64,000 nt of DNA from Clostridium_AD sp964467165 (GCA_964467165.1 CAYXOL010000005.1:62001-126000); one strand, 5' to 3'. Shown: positions 46,318 to 56,909, numbered from the stretch's first letter. Translations and numbers: made by a program. Notes: generated from the sequence alone by a model not told the origin.

Positions 46318-47481
46318 ATGATTAGTAAGTTAAGAGCTATGTTTAAAAAAGTGTACGCAATAGAGGCAGAAAAAGTATTTTTTGCTCCTGGAAGAGTGAA
46401 TTTAATTGGAGAACATACAGATTATAACGGAGGTAATGTTTTTCCTTGTGCATTAACTTTTGGTACTTATGCACTAACAAAAAAGAGAAATGATAAAAAA
46501 ATAAGATTTTATTCAGAGAATTTTGGGGAGCTAGGGATAATTGATGTGAATATAGATAAGATAGAATATAATAGTAAGGATGATTGGGCTAATTATCCAA
46601 AGGGGGTAATTTGGGCTTTTGAAAATAGTGGTATGAAAATAGATGGTGGCTTTGACATCTTATTTTATGGAAACATTCCAAATGGTTCAGGATTATCTTC
46701 CTCAGCATCAATAGAAGTAGTTACGGGAGTTGTTTTAAAGGAATTATACAATTTTTCTATTGATATGATTAATATTGCAAAGCTTAGTCAAGAGGCTGAA
46801 AATCAATTTATAGGAGTGAACTGTGGCATTATGGATCAGTTTGCTATAGCAATGGGTAAAAAAGATTGTGCAATACTTTTAGATACAAATACATTAAAAT
46901 ATGAATATGCAAAAATTAAGCTTAATGGAGCATCCATAGTAATAGCAAATACTAATAAGAGAAGAGGACTTGCGGATTCTAAATACAATGAAAGAAGGGT
47001 AGAATGTGAGAAGGCTCTTGTTAATTTACAAACTGTGCTAAAGATAAATTCTCTTTGTGAATTAAATGAAGAAGAATTTGAAAAAAATAGATATCTAATA
47101 GTCGATGAGGTTTGCGCAAGGCGTGCAAAGCATGCTATTTATGAGAATCAAAGAACTTTAAAAGCTGTAGCCGCACTTGAGAATAGTGATATAGAGTTAT
47201 TTGGTAAGTTAATGAATAAGTCCCATGAATCACTAAGAGATGATTATGAAGTTACAGGTATAGAATTAGATACATTAGTAGAAATTGCTTGGAAAGTACC
47301 AGGAGTTATAGGATCAAGAATGACAGGGGCAGGCTTTGGTGGTTGCACAGTAAGTATAGTTAAAGAGGAATTTGTAGATGAGTTTATAAAAAGTGCTTCA
47401 GAGGAATATAAGAATAAAATTGGCTACGAGGCAGAGTTTTATGTGGCTCAAATAGGTGATGGTGCAAGAAAACTTTACTAA
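46318..47481 (+). CDS. galK: Galactokinase
   Basis: The 387-residue GHMP kinase phosphorylates galactose to galactose 1-phosphate. It contains the galactokinase signature GRVNLIGEHTDYNGG, the ATP loop GSGLSSSASIEV and the C-terminal MTGAGFGGCTVS motif. First gene of the galK-galE-galT Leloir operon. Confidence 0.97.
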   Translation: MISKLRAMFKKVYAIEAEKVFFAPGRVNLIGEHTDYNGGNVFPCALTFGTYALTKKRNDKKIRFYSENFGELGIIDVNIDKIEYNSKDDWANYPKGVIWAFENSGMKIDGGFDILFYGNIPNGSGLSSSASIEVVTGVVLKELYNFSIDMINIAKLSQEAENQFIGVNCGIMDQFAIAMGKKDCAILLDTNTLKYEYAKIKLNGASIVIANTNKRRGLADSKYNERRVECEKALVNLQTVLKINSLCELNEEEFEKNRYLIVDEVCARRAKHAIYENQRTLKAVAALENSDIELFGKLMNKSHESLRDDYEVTGIELDTLVEIAWKVPGVIGSRMTGAGFGGCTVSIVKEEFVDEFIKSASEEYKNKIGYEAEFYVAQIGDGARKLY

Positions 47482-47514
47482 ATATTTCGAAAAAATAATT
47501 TAGGAGATGATTAA

Positions 47515-48507
47515 ATGAGTATATTGGTATGTGGTGGAGCAGGATATATAGGTTCACATTGTGTGTATGAATTAATTGAAGCAGGAGAAGAGGTTATAGT
47601 AGTTGATAATCTTCAAACTGGACATATTGCTGCAATTCATTCAAAGGCTAAATTTTACAAGGGTGATATAAGAGACTTTGATTTTATGGACAGTGTATTT
47701 AAAGAAAATAGTATAGAGGGAGTAATACATTTTGCTGCAAATTCCCTTGTGGGAGAAAGCATGGAAAATCCATTAAAATATTATAGCAACAATGTGCATG
47801 GTACAGAAGTACTTTTAAGTGCAATGGTTTCAAATAATGTTAAAAAGATAGTATTCTCATCAACAGCTGCAGTATATGGCGAGCCAGATAGAGTACCTAT
47901 TGAAGAAACTGATAAGACACAGCCAACTAACACTTACGGAGAAACAAAACTTGCCATGGAAAAAATGATGAAGTGGTCAGATAAGGCCTATGGATTAAAA
48001 TATATTGCATTAAGATATTTTAACGTTGCAGGAGCTAGTGTAAATGGATTAATAGGCGAAGACCACAGTCCAGAGACTCATTTAATTCCTTTAGTACTCC
48101 AGGTACCATTAGGTAAAAGAGAGAAAATATCTATATTTGGTGAAGACTATGATACAAAAGACGGCACCTGTATAAGAGATTATATTTATATAAAAGACCT
48201 TATAAATGCCCATATATTAGCTTTTAACAAGCTTAGAGATGGATATCATAGTGATGTGTTTAATTTAGGAAATGGATTTGGGTTTAGCGTAAAGGAAATA
48301 ATAGAGGCGGCTAAAACTGTTACAGGCAAAGATATAAAAGCAGAGATTTGTAAGAGAAGAGCTGGAGACCCTGCGGTGCTTATAGCTTCAAGTGTGAAAG
48401 CTAAAGAAATATTAGGCTGGGAGCCTAAAGTTCAAGATATTGAAACTGTAATAGGTTCTGCTTGGAATTTTCATAAAAATAATATAAATGGATTCGATGA
48501 TAAATAA
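47515..48507 (+). CDS. galE: UDP-glucose 4-epimerase
   Basis: The 330-residue short-chain dehydrogenase-type epimerase shows the NAD loop GGAGYIGSH, the catalytic SSTAAVYGEP and TYGETKLAMEK (Tyr-X3-Lys), and RYFNVAGA. It lies between galK and galT, 33 and 11 bp away. Confidence 0.97.
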   Translation: MSILVCGGAGYIGSHCVYELIEAGEEVIVVDNLQTGHIAAIHSKAKFYKGDIRDFDFMDSVFKENSIEGVIHFAANSLVGESMENPLKYYSNNVHGTEVLLSAMVSNNVKKIVFSSTAAVYGEPDRVPIEETDKTQPTNTYGETKLAMEKMMKWSDKAYGLKYIALRYFNVAGASVNGLIGEDHSPETHLIPLVLQVPLGKREKISIFGEDYDTKDGTCIRDYIYIKDLINAHILAFNKLRDGYHSDVFNLGNGFGFSVKEIIEAAKTVTGKDIKAEICKRRAGDPAVLIASSVKAKEILGWEPKVQDIETVIGSAWNFHKNNINGFDDK

Positions 48508-48518
48508 GGAGTGCTAAT

Positions 48519-50030
48519 ATGGCAGTAAATATTTCAAAGCAGGTTCAAAATCTACTTTATTATGCAGTAAATAAGAAGTTGATAGAGCCAGAGGATATGA
48601 TATACACAAAAAACAGGATTTTAGAAGCTTTATCATTAGATGAAATTGAAAAAGTTTCATTTGAAAATAAAGAGTATGGGGTACAACAAATTTTAGATAA
48701 TATAACTGATTGGGCATATAAAAATAAAAAAATAGAAGATGATGGCATTGTTACTAGAGATTTATTTGATACAAAAATTATGGCCTGTCTAATAGGAAGA
48801 CCTTCAGAAATAATAAGACAATTTAAAGAGCATTATAATGAAAGTCCAAATAGTGCAACAGATTACTTTTATAGATTGTCAATTAATTCCAATTATATAA
48901 GATGGGATAGGGTTCAAAAAGATTTAAAGTGGAAATGTGCAACTAACTATGGAGATATTGATATTACTATTAATTTATCTAAGCCAGAAAAGGATCCAAA
49001 AGCTATTGCTATGGCTAGAAATTTAAAGACAAGTGCCTATCCAACATGTTTACTTTGCAAAGAAAATGAGGGCTATGCAGGTAGGATAAACCACCCAGCT
49101 AGAGGAAATCACAGGATTATACCTGTTAAATTAAATAGTGAAAAATGGTTTATACAATATTCACCCTATGTGTATTACAATGAACATTGTATAGTGCTTA
49201 AGGGTGAACATGAGCCAATGAAAATATGTAAAGAAACATTTAGGAGGCTATTAGATTTCGTACTCCAATATCCACATTATATAATTGGATCTAATGCAGA
49301 CCTTCCAATAGTTGGAGGATCAATATTAAGTCATGATCATTTCCAAGGTGGAAATTATGAATTTGCTATGGCAAAGGCGCCTGTAGAGGAAGAATTTGTG
49401 GTGTCAGGTTTTAAAGGAGCAACGCTTGGTAGAGTTAAGTGGCCTATGAGTGTTGTTAGAATAAAAGGTAATGATAGTGAAACCTTGGTGGAGCTCGCTT
49501 ATTATATTTTAAATAGTTGGAAGAATTATTCTGATGAAAAGGCTGAGATAATGGCATTTACTGATGGTACACCACATAACACTATAACACCTATAGCTAG
49601 AAGACGAGGGGATTTTTATGAGATAGACCTAGTTCTAAGAAATAATAGAACGTCTAAGCAGCATCCAGATGGAATTTTCCATCCTCACGCGCAGCTACAT
49701 CATATAAAGAAAGAAAATATTGGACTTATTGAGGTTATGGGACTTGCAGTACTGCCCGCAAGATTAAAAACAGAGATAAAAGAACTTAGTTATTATCTAG
49801 TAAATGAAAACAAGATTGATGAATTAGACAATTGCGGGGAGCTTGTGAAACATAAAAAATGGGCCTTGCAGATAGTGAAAAAATATTCAGATATAAATGA
49901 AACAAATGTAGATGATATATTAAAAAAAGAAATAGGTACTGTATTTTCACAGGTTTTAGAACATTCCGGGGTATTTAAAAGGAATGAAGCGGGAATACAA
50001 GGTTTCAATAAATTCATAAATAAGTTATAG
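48519..50030 (+). CDS. galT: Galactose-1-phosphate uridylyltransferase (class 2)
   Basis: The 503-residue protein belongs to the Gram-positive GalT class, longer than the E. coli type. The regions NEHCIVLKGEHEPM, GSILSHDHFQGG and FHPHAQLHHIKKENIG mark the nucleotide-transfer and metal sites. It completes the Leloir pathway operon. Confidence 0.96.
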   Translation: MAVNISKQVQNLLYYAVNKKLIEPEDMIYTKNRILEALSLDEIEKVSFENKEYGVQQILDNITDWAYKNKKIEDDGIVTRDLFDTKIMACLIGRPSEIIRQFKEHYNESPNSATDYFYRLSINSNYIRWDRVQKDLKWKCATNYGDIDITINLSKPEKDPKAIAMARNLKTSAYPTCLLCKENEGYAGRINHPARGNHRIIPVKLNSEKWFIQYSPYVYYNEHCIVLKGEHEPMKICKETFRRLLDFVLQYPHYIIGSNADLPIVGGSILSHDHFQGGNYEFAMAKAPVEEEFVVSGFKGATLGRVKWPMSVVRIKGNDSETLVELAYYILNSWKNYSDEKAEIMAFTDGTPHNTITPIARRRGDFYEIDLVLRNNRTSKQHPDGIFHPHAQLHHIKKENIGLIEVMGLAVLPARLKTEIKELSYYLVNENKIDELDNCGELVKHKKWALQIVKKYSDINETNVDDILKKEIGTVFSQVLEHSGVFKRNEAGIQGFNKFINKL

Positions 50031-50035
50031 TAAGA

Positions 50036-50078
50036 ATATTTAAAGGGTGGATTAATAAATAATCCATCCTTTAAATCC
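50036..50078 (+). terminator. Terminator of the gal operon
   Basis: ATTTAAAGGGTGGATTA pairs with TAATCCATCCTTTAAAT around ATAAA. Arms are 17 bp with G-U pairs. Confidence 0.78.
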
Positions 50079-50149
50079 AATTAGTTAATAAGTTATTATA
50101 ATATAATTAGAATGGAAAAATAAGAATAAAACAAGTGAGCGTGAAAATT

Positions 50150-51154
50150 ATGACAACAATAAAAGATATTGCAAATCAAGCTGGTGTTTCAATCGCTACT
50201 GTATCTAGGGTGTTAAACTTTGATGATACATTGAATGTAACAGATGCTACTAAACAAAGAATATTCGAAACAGCTGAACAACTAAATTATATAAAAAAGA
50301 AAGAAAAAAACATTAAGAAAAACACTTATAAGTTAGCCATAGCGAATTGGTACACTGAAAAAGAAGAAGTACTAGATCCATATTATTTATCTATAAGAAT
50401 GGCTATAGAGAATAAATGTGCTAGTGAAAATATTGAAGTAGTAAAATTATCACCATTTTTTACTGCATATACAAATGAAATAGATGGGATTTTAGCTATT
50501 GGAAAATTTGGGAATAAGGAAGTAGAAAAACTTAAACTATTATCTGACAATATTGTGTTTGTTGACTCCTCACCGCAAAGTGAAGTTTATGATTCTGTAG
50601 TATGTGATTTAAAGTATGCAACTATCCATATATTAAATTACTTAGAAGGACTAGGACATAAAAATATTGGATTTATTGGCGGTACAGAATATATTAATGG
50701 AGGCACAGAAATTTTTATTGATAGACGTGAAAGAACATATAAAGAACAAATGTATAATAGAGGTGTAGACTACAGTAAAATTTTGTACGTAGGCGAATTC
50801 ACATCGCAAAGCGGGTATGAGCTTATGAAAAAAGCCTTAGTGGATAAAAATAACTTAACTGCTTATATACTAGCTAATGATTCTATGGCAATAGGGGCAT
50901 ATAGAGCTATAAGTGAAGCAAGACTGAAAGTACCAGAAGATATTAGTATAGTATCATTTAATGATTATATAACCGCACAGTTTATAGTGCCCGCACTAAC
51001 TAGTGTTAAAATACACATGGAATTTATGGGCGAAACGGCTGTAGAATTAATGCTAGAAAAGTTAAGAGATGGAAGGGATATAGCTAAAAAAATTGTTATA
51101 CCAACAAAGCTTATTGTAAGAGATAGTTGCTGCGCGGTGAACAATAATATGTAG
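50150..51154 (+). CDS. galR: LacI-family regulator (GalR-like)
   Basis: The 334-residue regulator has the N-terminal HTH TIKDIANQAGVSIATVSRVLN, a hinge and a periplasmic-binding-protein-like sensor (about 60-330, with GHKNIGFIGG and the C-terminal VPALTSVKI). ATG 50150 gives the correct family N-terminus; a GTG at 50135 is possible but has no site. Its place after galKET suggests control of that operon. Confidence 0.9.
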   Translation: MTTIKDIANQAGVSIATVSRVLNFDDTLNVTDATKQRIFETAEQLNYIKKKEKNIKKNTYKLAIANWYTEKEEVLDPYYLSIRMAIENKCASENIEVVKLSPFFTAYTNEIDGILAIGKFGNKEVEKLKLLSDNIVFVDSSPQSEVYDSVVCDLKYATIHILNYLEGLGHKNIGFIGGTEYINGGTEIFIDRRERTYKEQMYNRGVDYSKILYVGEFTSQSGYELMKKALVDKNNLTAYILANDSMAIGAYRAISEARLKVPEDISIVSFNDYITAQFIVPALTSVKIHMEFMGETAVELMLEKLRDGRDIAKKIVIPTKLIVRDSCCAVNNNM

Positions 51155-51209
51155 ATGTTAAGGAGATACTGCGTAGAAATTGAAATAATAAATATTGAAA
51201 TGAAGTTTA

Positions 51210-51244
51210 TGTTCCCCCAAATATTAGTTTGGGGGATTTTTTAT
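51210..51244 (+). terminator. Terminator after the LacI-type gene
   Basis: TCCCCCAAA pairs with TTTGGGGGA around a short loop, followed by six T residues. Confidence 0.93.
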
Positions 51245-51337
51245 ATAGAATAATCAAAGAATTACAGTATCATATTCTATGTACTTCTCATCTATATAAG
51301 ACTAGAATTATAATATAAAGTAAAGGTGGTGGAGAAA

Positions 51338-52051
51338 ATGATAAGTAATGAAATATTTATGAGTACGGTTTTTGTGGCAGGAATTTTTTCTTTCTTTTCA
51401 CCGTGCCTGGTACCATTACTCCCAGTTTACATTTCAATTTTCGCAGGTGACCAAAACAATAAAAATCAAGAAAAATATATTAAAAAATTAGGCAGATTAA
51501 ATATAAATCTTATAGTTATAGCAAAAACATTATTATTTGTTGCAGGAATATCTACAAGTTTTATAATATTAGGTTTTGGGGCTGGTTCTCTTGGAACTGT
51601 AATTAATAGCAAAGGGTTTATAACACTATGTGGAATAGTGGTTATTGCTTTAGGTATTCATCAAACTGGATTATTACACTTTAAATTATTAGATAGAGAA
51701 AAAAGATTAGTTATAAAGGGCAACAATGGTACACTGGGAATATTCCTATTAGGATTTTCATTTAGCTTTGGATGGACACCATGTATTGGACCTATACTTG
51801 CAGCAGTACTTGGAATTTCTGCATCGGGTGGTCAGGCACTTTACGCAGTATGGTTAATGATTATTTACTCTTTAGGGTTAATGATTCCGTTTTTAATAAT
51901 TGCAATATTCTCAGATGGATTACTAAGACATGTTAAAAAGCTGAATAAGCATTTAGAAAAAATAAAAATTGCAGGTGGGATAATTATAATTTTAATGGGT
52001 ATATTGCTAATGAATAATAGTTTGAATTTAATTACAAGATTATTTCAATAG
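51338..52051 (+). CDS. ccdA: CcdA/DsbD-like thiol-disulfide membrane transporter
   Basis: The 237-residue membrane protein has six helices and moves reducing power across the membrane. The two halves carry the redox-active cysteines in FFSPCLVPLLPVY and GWTPCIGPILAAV. ATG 51338 follows GGTGGAG; a longer GTG reading has no site. It heads a cassette with a thioredoxin-like lipoprotein and MsrAB, supplying electrons for extracellular methionine sulfoxide repair. Confidence 0.93.
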   Translation: MISNEIFMSTVFVAGIFSFFSPCLVPLLPVYISIFAGDQNNKNQEKYIKKLGRLNINLIVIAKTLLFVAGISTSFIILGFGAGSLGTVINSKGFITLCGIVVIALGIHQTGLLHFKLLDREKRLVIKGNNGTLGIFLLGFSFSFGWTPCIGPILAAVLGISASGGQALYAVWLMIIYSLGLMIPFLIIAIFSDGLLRHVKKLNKHLEKIKIAGGIIIILMGILLMNNSLNLITRLFQ

Positions 52052-52068
52052 TGGAGGAGGTCAAAATC

Positions 52069-52653
52069 ATGAAAAACATGAGAATTATAGGTTTGCTATT
52101 GGTGACTGTTTTGGTAGGGTCAATATTAACAGGATGCCTAGGGAACAATAAAAATAAAAGTAATGCTACGGATAATAAATCCATAGCCTCGGAGGAGATT
52201 AAAATGGATAGTGATGTAAAAGTAATGAATACAGGAATGAAAGCTACTGATTTCGAATTAAAGGATCTCCAGGGAAAAAGTCATAAATTATCTGATTATA
52301 CTGGTAAAAAAGTGTATATAAAATTTTGGGCATCTTGGTGCTCCATATGCCTAGCGGGCCTTGGAGAGATTAATACATTAGCTTCCCAGAATAAAGACTT
52401 TGAAGTAATCACAATAGTATCACCAAGTTTTAGGGGTGAGATGAACACAGATGATTTTAAAAAATGGTTTAGTGGTCTAGAATATAAAAATTTAACAGTA
52501 CTTTTAGATGAAGAGGGAGCAGTAGCTAATAAGTACGGCGTCCGAGGATACCCTACTTCAGTATTCGTAGGAGGTGATGGGATTTTAGTTAAAACCTTAC
52601 CAGGCCATAATAGTAATGAAGGTATAATATCTGAATTTAAAAATATAAAATAA
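52069..52653 (+). CDS. TlpA-like thioredoxin lipoprotein
   Basis: The 194-residue exported lipoprotein has lipobox LTGC (about residue 21), then a spacer and a redoxin domain with the active-site WASWCSICL and the cis-proline GYPTSVF. It likely accepts electrons from the CcdA-type protein just upstream and reduces MsrAB. ATG 52069 follows GGAGGAGG. Confidence 0.93.
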   Translation: MKNMRIIGLLLVTVLVGSILTGCLGNNKNKSNATDNKSIASEEIKMDSDVKVMNTGMKATDFELKDLQGKSHKLSDYTGKKVYIKFWASWCSICLAGLGEINTLASQNKDFEVITIVSPSFRGEMNTDDFKKWFSGLEYKNLTVLLDEEGAVANKYGVRGYPTSVFVGGDGILVKTLPGHNSNEGIISEFKNIK

Positions 52654-52710
52654 ATAAAATATTTCAGACATAAAAGGTATTGCAAAATATATTAGAAAGG
52701 TGGTAATAAT

Positions 52711-53835
52711 ATGAAATTCAGATACTTAGGAGTAGGTGCATTAATATTTACTATAATAGCAGCTGTGTTTTTAATACCAGCGTTATCAAAAGCAATATCT
52801 AGAAATAACAATAGTGTAGCTACGACTCCAATTAAGACCTCTAAATTTCCTGATAATCCTAATACTAATATAAAGTTTGATAAAGCAAAGCTTAAAGAAA
52901 TTTGGCTAGCAGGTGGATGTTTTTGGGGGATTGAGGCGTATATGTCTAGAATATATGGAGTTTATGATGTGACTTCTGGCTATGCCAATGGGAATATAGA
53001 TAATCCGACTTATGAACAGGTTTGCGCTGGGAAAACTAATTTTGCAGAAACAGTACATGTACTATATGATCCTGAAAGAGTTAGTTTAGAAACTCTATTA
53101 ACTTCATTTTTTAAAGTAGTAGACCCAACTTCTAAAAATAAACAAGGAAGTGATGTAGGGGACCAGTATCGCTCAGGTATATATTATAAGGAGGCAGTTA
53201 ATAAGATAGTAATTGATAGTGTAATTAAAAGTCAGCAAGTAAAATATACATCCATGATTTATACTGAAGTTTTACCACTAGCAAATTTCTTTTTAGCAGA
53301 AGAGTATCATCAAGATTATTTGGAGAAAAACCCTAATGGATATTGTCATATAGATTTTTCAAATCTTAGCGAAGAGGTGGTTAATATAGATATTAAAAAA
53401 TACCCAAGACCGAGTAATGAAGTATTAAAATCAAAATTAACAGATATTCAATATAAGGTGGCCGTTATGAATAATACAGAAAGTGCTTTTTCCAATGAGT
53501 ATTATGATAATCATGAAGCAGGCTTATATGTGGACGTTGTCACTGGTGAACCACTATTTTCGTCCAAGGATAAATATGATTCAGGATGTGGATGGCCGAG
53601 TTTTACAAAGCCAATTGTAGACCAGGTAATTGTATTAAAAGAGGATAAGAGTTTTAATATGACTCGAATAGAGGTTAGAAGTAGAAGTGGGAATATTCAT
53701 TTAGGGCACGTTTTTGATGATGGACCCAGTGATAAGGGTGGAAAGAGATATTGTATCAATAGTGCTTCTATAAAATTCATTGCTAAGGAGAAAATGGAAA
53801 CCCAGGGATATGGATATCTTTTAAATTTAATTTGA
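52711..53835 (+). CDS. msrAB: Membrane-anchored MsrAB fusion methionine sulfoxide reductase
   Basis: The 374-residue protein has an N-terminal membrane anchor (about 5-25), an MsrA domain with catalytic Cys70 in GGCFWGIEAYMSR, and an MsrB domain with CGWPSF and catalytic Cys348 in RYCINSASIKF. It repairs both R and S methionine sulfoxide on exported proteins. The preceding ccdA and thioredoxin genes provide reductant, as in streptococcal MsrAB systems. Confidence 0.95.
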   Translation: MKFRYLGVGALIFTIIAAVFLIPALSKAISRNNNSVATTPIKTSKFPDNPNTNIKFDKAKLKEIWLAGGCFWGIEAYMSRIYGVYDVTSGYANGNIDNPTYEQVCAGKTNFAETVHVLYDPERVSLETLLTSFFKVVDPTSKNKQGSDVGDQYRSGIYYKEAVNKIVIDSVIKSQQVKYTSMIYTEVLPLANFFLAEEYHQDYLEKNPNGYCHIDFSNLSEEVVNIDIKKYPRPSNEVLKSKLTDIQYKVAVMNNTESAFSNEYYDNHEAGLYVDVVTGEPLFSSKDKYDSGCGWPSFTKPIVDQVIVLKEDKSFNMTRIEVRSRSGNIHLGHVFDDGPSDKGGKRYCINSASIKFIAKEKMETQGYGYLLNLI

Positions 53836-53850
53836 TAGTGAATATTTTGA

Positions 53851-53882
53851 AGAAAAGGTTGATTTAGGTCAACCTTTTGTTT
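53851..53882 (+). terminator. Terminator after msrAB
   Basis: AAAAGGTTGA pairs with TCAACCTTTT and is followed by T residues. Confidence 0.85.
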
Positions 53883-53926
53883 AAAGTTAACTATATAGAG
53901 AATTCTTGATTACGGGATGTGATATT

Positions 53927-54694
53927 GTGTACAAGTTATTAGTAGTAGATGATGAGTATATTATTAGAAAAGGAATTGTTTCTTTTGTTAATTTTAGTGA
54001 ACTCAAGATAAATAAGGTGTTTGAAGCTAGTGATGGTAAGGCTGCATTAGAAATATTTAAAGAAGAACTACCAGATTTAGTTCTTGCTGATATTAATATG
54101 CCTAAAATAAATGGGTTAGAGTTTGCTGCAGCTTGTAAATCCATTAAACCTGATGTGAAAATATGTATTGTTACGGGTTATGATTACTTTGATTATGCAG
54201 TAACGGCTTTAAAACTTGGGGTGGACGATTATATTTTAAAACCTGCCTCTAAAAAGGATATAAGTGAAGTCTTAGCAAAATTAGTAAATAAGATTAGCCA
54301 TGAAAATTATAAGCAAGAAGTAAAATCTATCGTTAATGGACTTGTTAATAATGAAGATTTAGAAGACGACAATGGATACAAGGCAAAAATACAAAAGGAG
54401 ATTGAAGATAATATTTCAAATCCTCAGTTATCGCTAACCCTATTATCAGATAAAATGAGTCTTAGTTTTGGCTATTTAAGTAATCTTTTTAAAAAAGTTA
54501 TTGGAACTTCCTTTCAAGAATATGTGTTAACTCAAAGAATGGAAAGGGCAAAAATAATACTACTTAGTACAGATATGAAAAATTATGAAATCGCTGAGGC
54601 TGTGGGTTTTGAAGATCCCAATTATTTTAGTGCTGCCTTTAAAAAGAAATATGGTTTGTCTCCAAATCAATATAAAGAGAAAGTAAGAGGCTAA
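53927..54694 (+). CDS. AraC-type response regulator (YesN-like)
   Basis: The 255-residue regulator has a receiver domain (VVDDEYIIRKG, LADINMPKING, VTGYDYFDYA, KPAS) and a C-terminal AraC HTH (FGYLSNLFKKVIGTSFQEY and EAVGFEDPNYFSAAFKKKYG). Start GTG 53927 after GGGATGTGAT. Followed 4 bp later by its YesM-like kinase. Such pairs usually control sugar uptake genes, but no sugar transporter is nearby. Confidence 0.9.
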   Translation: MYKLLVVDDEYIIRKGIVSFVNFSELKINKVFEASDGKAALEIFKEELPDLVLADINMPKINGLEFAAACKSIKPDVKICIVTGYDYFDYAVTALKLGVDDYILKPASKKDISEVLAKLVNKISHENYKQEVKSIVNGLVNNEDLEDDNGYKAKIQKEIEDNISNPQLSLTLLSDKMSLSFGYLSNLFKKVIGTSFQEYVLTQRMERAKIILLSTDMKNYEIAEAVGFEDPNYFSAAFKKKYGLSPNQYKEKVRG

Positions 54695-54698
54695 ATTT

Positions 54699-56426
54699 AT
54701 GATAAAACCTAAAGCGTTTAATAAGATAAAATTTCAAATTTCAAGTTTTTATTTTATATCAAGTTTAATAGCTATTTTCCTTATGGCACTGATTTTATAT
54801 AATAGCTTTTTTAATATAGAACTTCAGCAAGATTTAAACGCTACAAAAATAGCTGTAGAAAAAAGTGGGAATTACGTGGAATTATATGTGAATAAATTAA
54901 AGGTAATATCTAATATATTGGTTAGCAATAACCAAACTATAAATTATTTAAGCCAAAAGGAAAATCTAGAGGCTAAAAAAAATGTTAACCAATTGCTAAA
55001 TAGCACAATACAAAGTGATGAGTCTATTAAATCTATTATAATTGTTGGGAAAGATGGACGACTTATATCTAATGAAAAAAAATTAAGCATGTCTATGTCA
55101 AGTGATATGATGAAAGAACAGTGGTATGTTGATGCTATTCATAGTAATAGTATGCCAGTACTTACTAAAGAAAGATTGCAGAATTTTTCAATGGATAAGG
55201 ATAACTGGGTTATTTCAATTAGCCAAGAAATAAGAGATCCACTAGGTAATAACTTAGGGGTACTATTAATAGATGTTAAGTACAAAGTCATTGATAACTT
55301 TTTGAATGATTTAAATGTTGGTGCTAAAGATTATGTTTTTATTCTAAACAATAAAAATGAAGTAGTTTATCATAAAGATACAAATTATTTTATAAGTCAA
55401 CTACTACAAAATAATTTAATCACAGAGAGTAAAATGCATCTAGGATACGATGCTAAAAATAAAACATTAATTCAACTTTATAAGATTAAAAATGCAGATT
55501 GGACACTATTTGAAGTGTCATCGTTATATGAACTGCAAGTAATAAAAAGAAATTTTATAGAAACTATAGCGCTAATTAGCATTGTTCTCCTACTTATAAT
55601 GGCTTATAGTGGAAGTTTCTTTGCAGGGAGAATAACCGGTCCTATAGCAAAATTAGAACAGGCTATGAGAAATATTGAAGAGGATTTTACTACAGTAAAA
55701 TTAAATGAAAGTGGTTGCTATGAAGCACAAAGCTTATCTGCTCATTTTAACAATATGATCCAAAAAATAAGAATACTTTTAGACGAAATATCTCAAAAGG
55801 AAAAATATCTAAGAACATCTGAATTAAATGCCTTACATAGCCAAATAAACCCGCATTTTTTGTATAATACCTTAGATACTATTGCATGGATGTCAGAATT
55901 TAAGGATACTGAAAAAGTTGTATCACTTACAAAAGCCCTAGCTCAATTTTTTAGATTATCCTTAAATGGAGGAAATGAGATAACCACAATATATAATGAA
56001 TTTGAACATATAAAACAATATTTATATATTCAAAAACAAAGGTATGGAGATAAACTAAGCTGTGACTTTCATTATGATGAAAACATAAAAGAAGTTAAAA
56101 TTTTAAAGATAATTCTTCAACCTATTGTGGAAAATGCAATTTACCATGGAATAAGGCAAGTGGATAGAAATGGATTTATAAATATAACTGCAAAAAGACA
56201 AGGTAATAGCATTATATTTACAATAAGAGATAATGGGGATGGTTTCGATTTAAGTGTATTGCAAAAAGAAAAATCCACTAAAGATGTTAAGCTTGGTGGG
56301 GTAGGCATAAAAAATGTGGATAAACGTATAAAACTATATTATGGCGAAGAATATGGAGTGAGTATGGAATCCATAATAGGGCAGGGAACTACGGTTTATA
56401 TAAAAGTAGGGGAAATACTTGATTAG
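54699..56426 (+). CDS. YesM-like membrane sensor histidine kinase
   Basis: The 575-residue kinase has two transmembrane helices (about 15-38 and 288-310) around a dCache-like extracellular sensor, HAMP, then His_kinase with LHSQINPHFLYNTLDTI and ATPase with QPIVENAIYHGI and DNGDGFD. Partner of the upstream response regulator. Confidence 0.92.
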   Translation: MIKPKAFNKIKFQISSFYFISSLIAIFLMALILYNSFFNIELQQDLNATKIAVEKSGNYVELYVNKLKVISNILVSNNQTINYLSQKENLEAKKNVNQLLNSTIQSDESIKSIIIVGKDGRLISNEKKLSMSMSSDMMKEQWYVDAIHSNSMPVLTKERLQNFSMDKDNWVISISQEIRDPLGNNLGVLLIDVKYKVIDNFLNDLNVGAKDYVFILNNKNEVVYHKDTNYFISQLLQNNLITESKMHLGYDAKNKTLIQLYKIKNADWTLFEVSSLYELQVIKRNFIETIALISIVLLLIMAYSGSFFAGRITGPIAKLEQAMRNIEEDFTTVKLNESGCYEAQSLSAHFNNMIQKIRILLDEISQKEKYLRTSELNALHSQINPHFLYNTLDTIAWMSEFKDTEKVVSLTKALAQFFRLSLNGGNEITTIYNEFEHIKQYLYIQKQRYGDKLSCDFHYDENIKEVKILKIILQPIVENAIYHGIRQVDRNGFINITAKRQGNSIIFTIRDNGDGFDLSVLQKEKSTKDVKLGGVGIKNVDKRIKLYYGEEYGVSMESIIGQGTTVYIKVGEILD

Positions 56427-56500
56427 ATATTTTTTAACAAGATTAAGATGCACTGCGAATAAGTTCGACAAATAGGGTGAAATGTGATATTATTATTAAC

Positions 56501-56874
56501 GTGAGTAAGCCAGACAATCGCTGCTGTAGAAATACAGGAGAGGAAAGTCCGAGCTCCATAGGGCAGGGTGCTGGCTAATTACCAGTGGAGGCGACTCTAA
56601 GGAAAGTGCAACAGAGATATACCGCTAAAGGTATTTGAAGGTTCAGTTTACTGAAATTTTAAATATACTAGTAAGGGTGGAAAGGCGAGGTAAGAGCTCA
56701 CCAGCGCAATGGCGACTTTGCGGCTATGTAAACCCCATCTGGAGCAAGATCGAATAGGAAGGCATTTTGGGATTGCCCGTCCCGCCTTCGGGTGTATCGC
56801 TTGAGCCTATTGGAAACAATAGGCCTAGATAGATGATTGTCTAATACAGAACTCGGCTTATAGACTTACTCGCA
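56501..56874 (+). ncRNA. rnpB: RNase P RNA
   Basis: The catalytic RNA of RNase P is recognisable by the conserved GAGGAAAGTCCGAGCTCC region, the GGTAAGAGCTCACCAGCG segment and AGATAGATGATTGTC near the 3' end. The terminal helix P1 pairs GTGAGTAAG at 56501 with CTTACTCGC at 56866-56874. The surrounding 600-bp gap is filled by this gene and its terminator. Confidence 0.96.
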
Positions 56875-56909
56875 CAAAAAACACTAGCATTTGCTTAGTG
56901 TTTTTTTGC
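56875..56909 (+). terminator. Terminator of rnpB
   Basis: AAAAACACTA pairs with TTAGTGTTTTT around GCATTTGC and is followed by T residues. Confidence 0.9.
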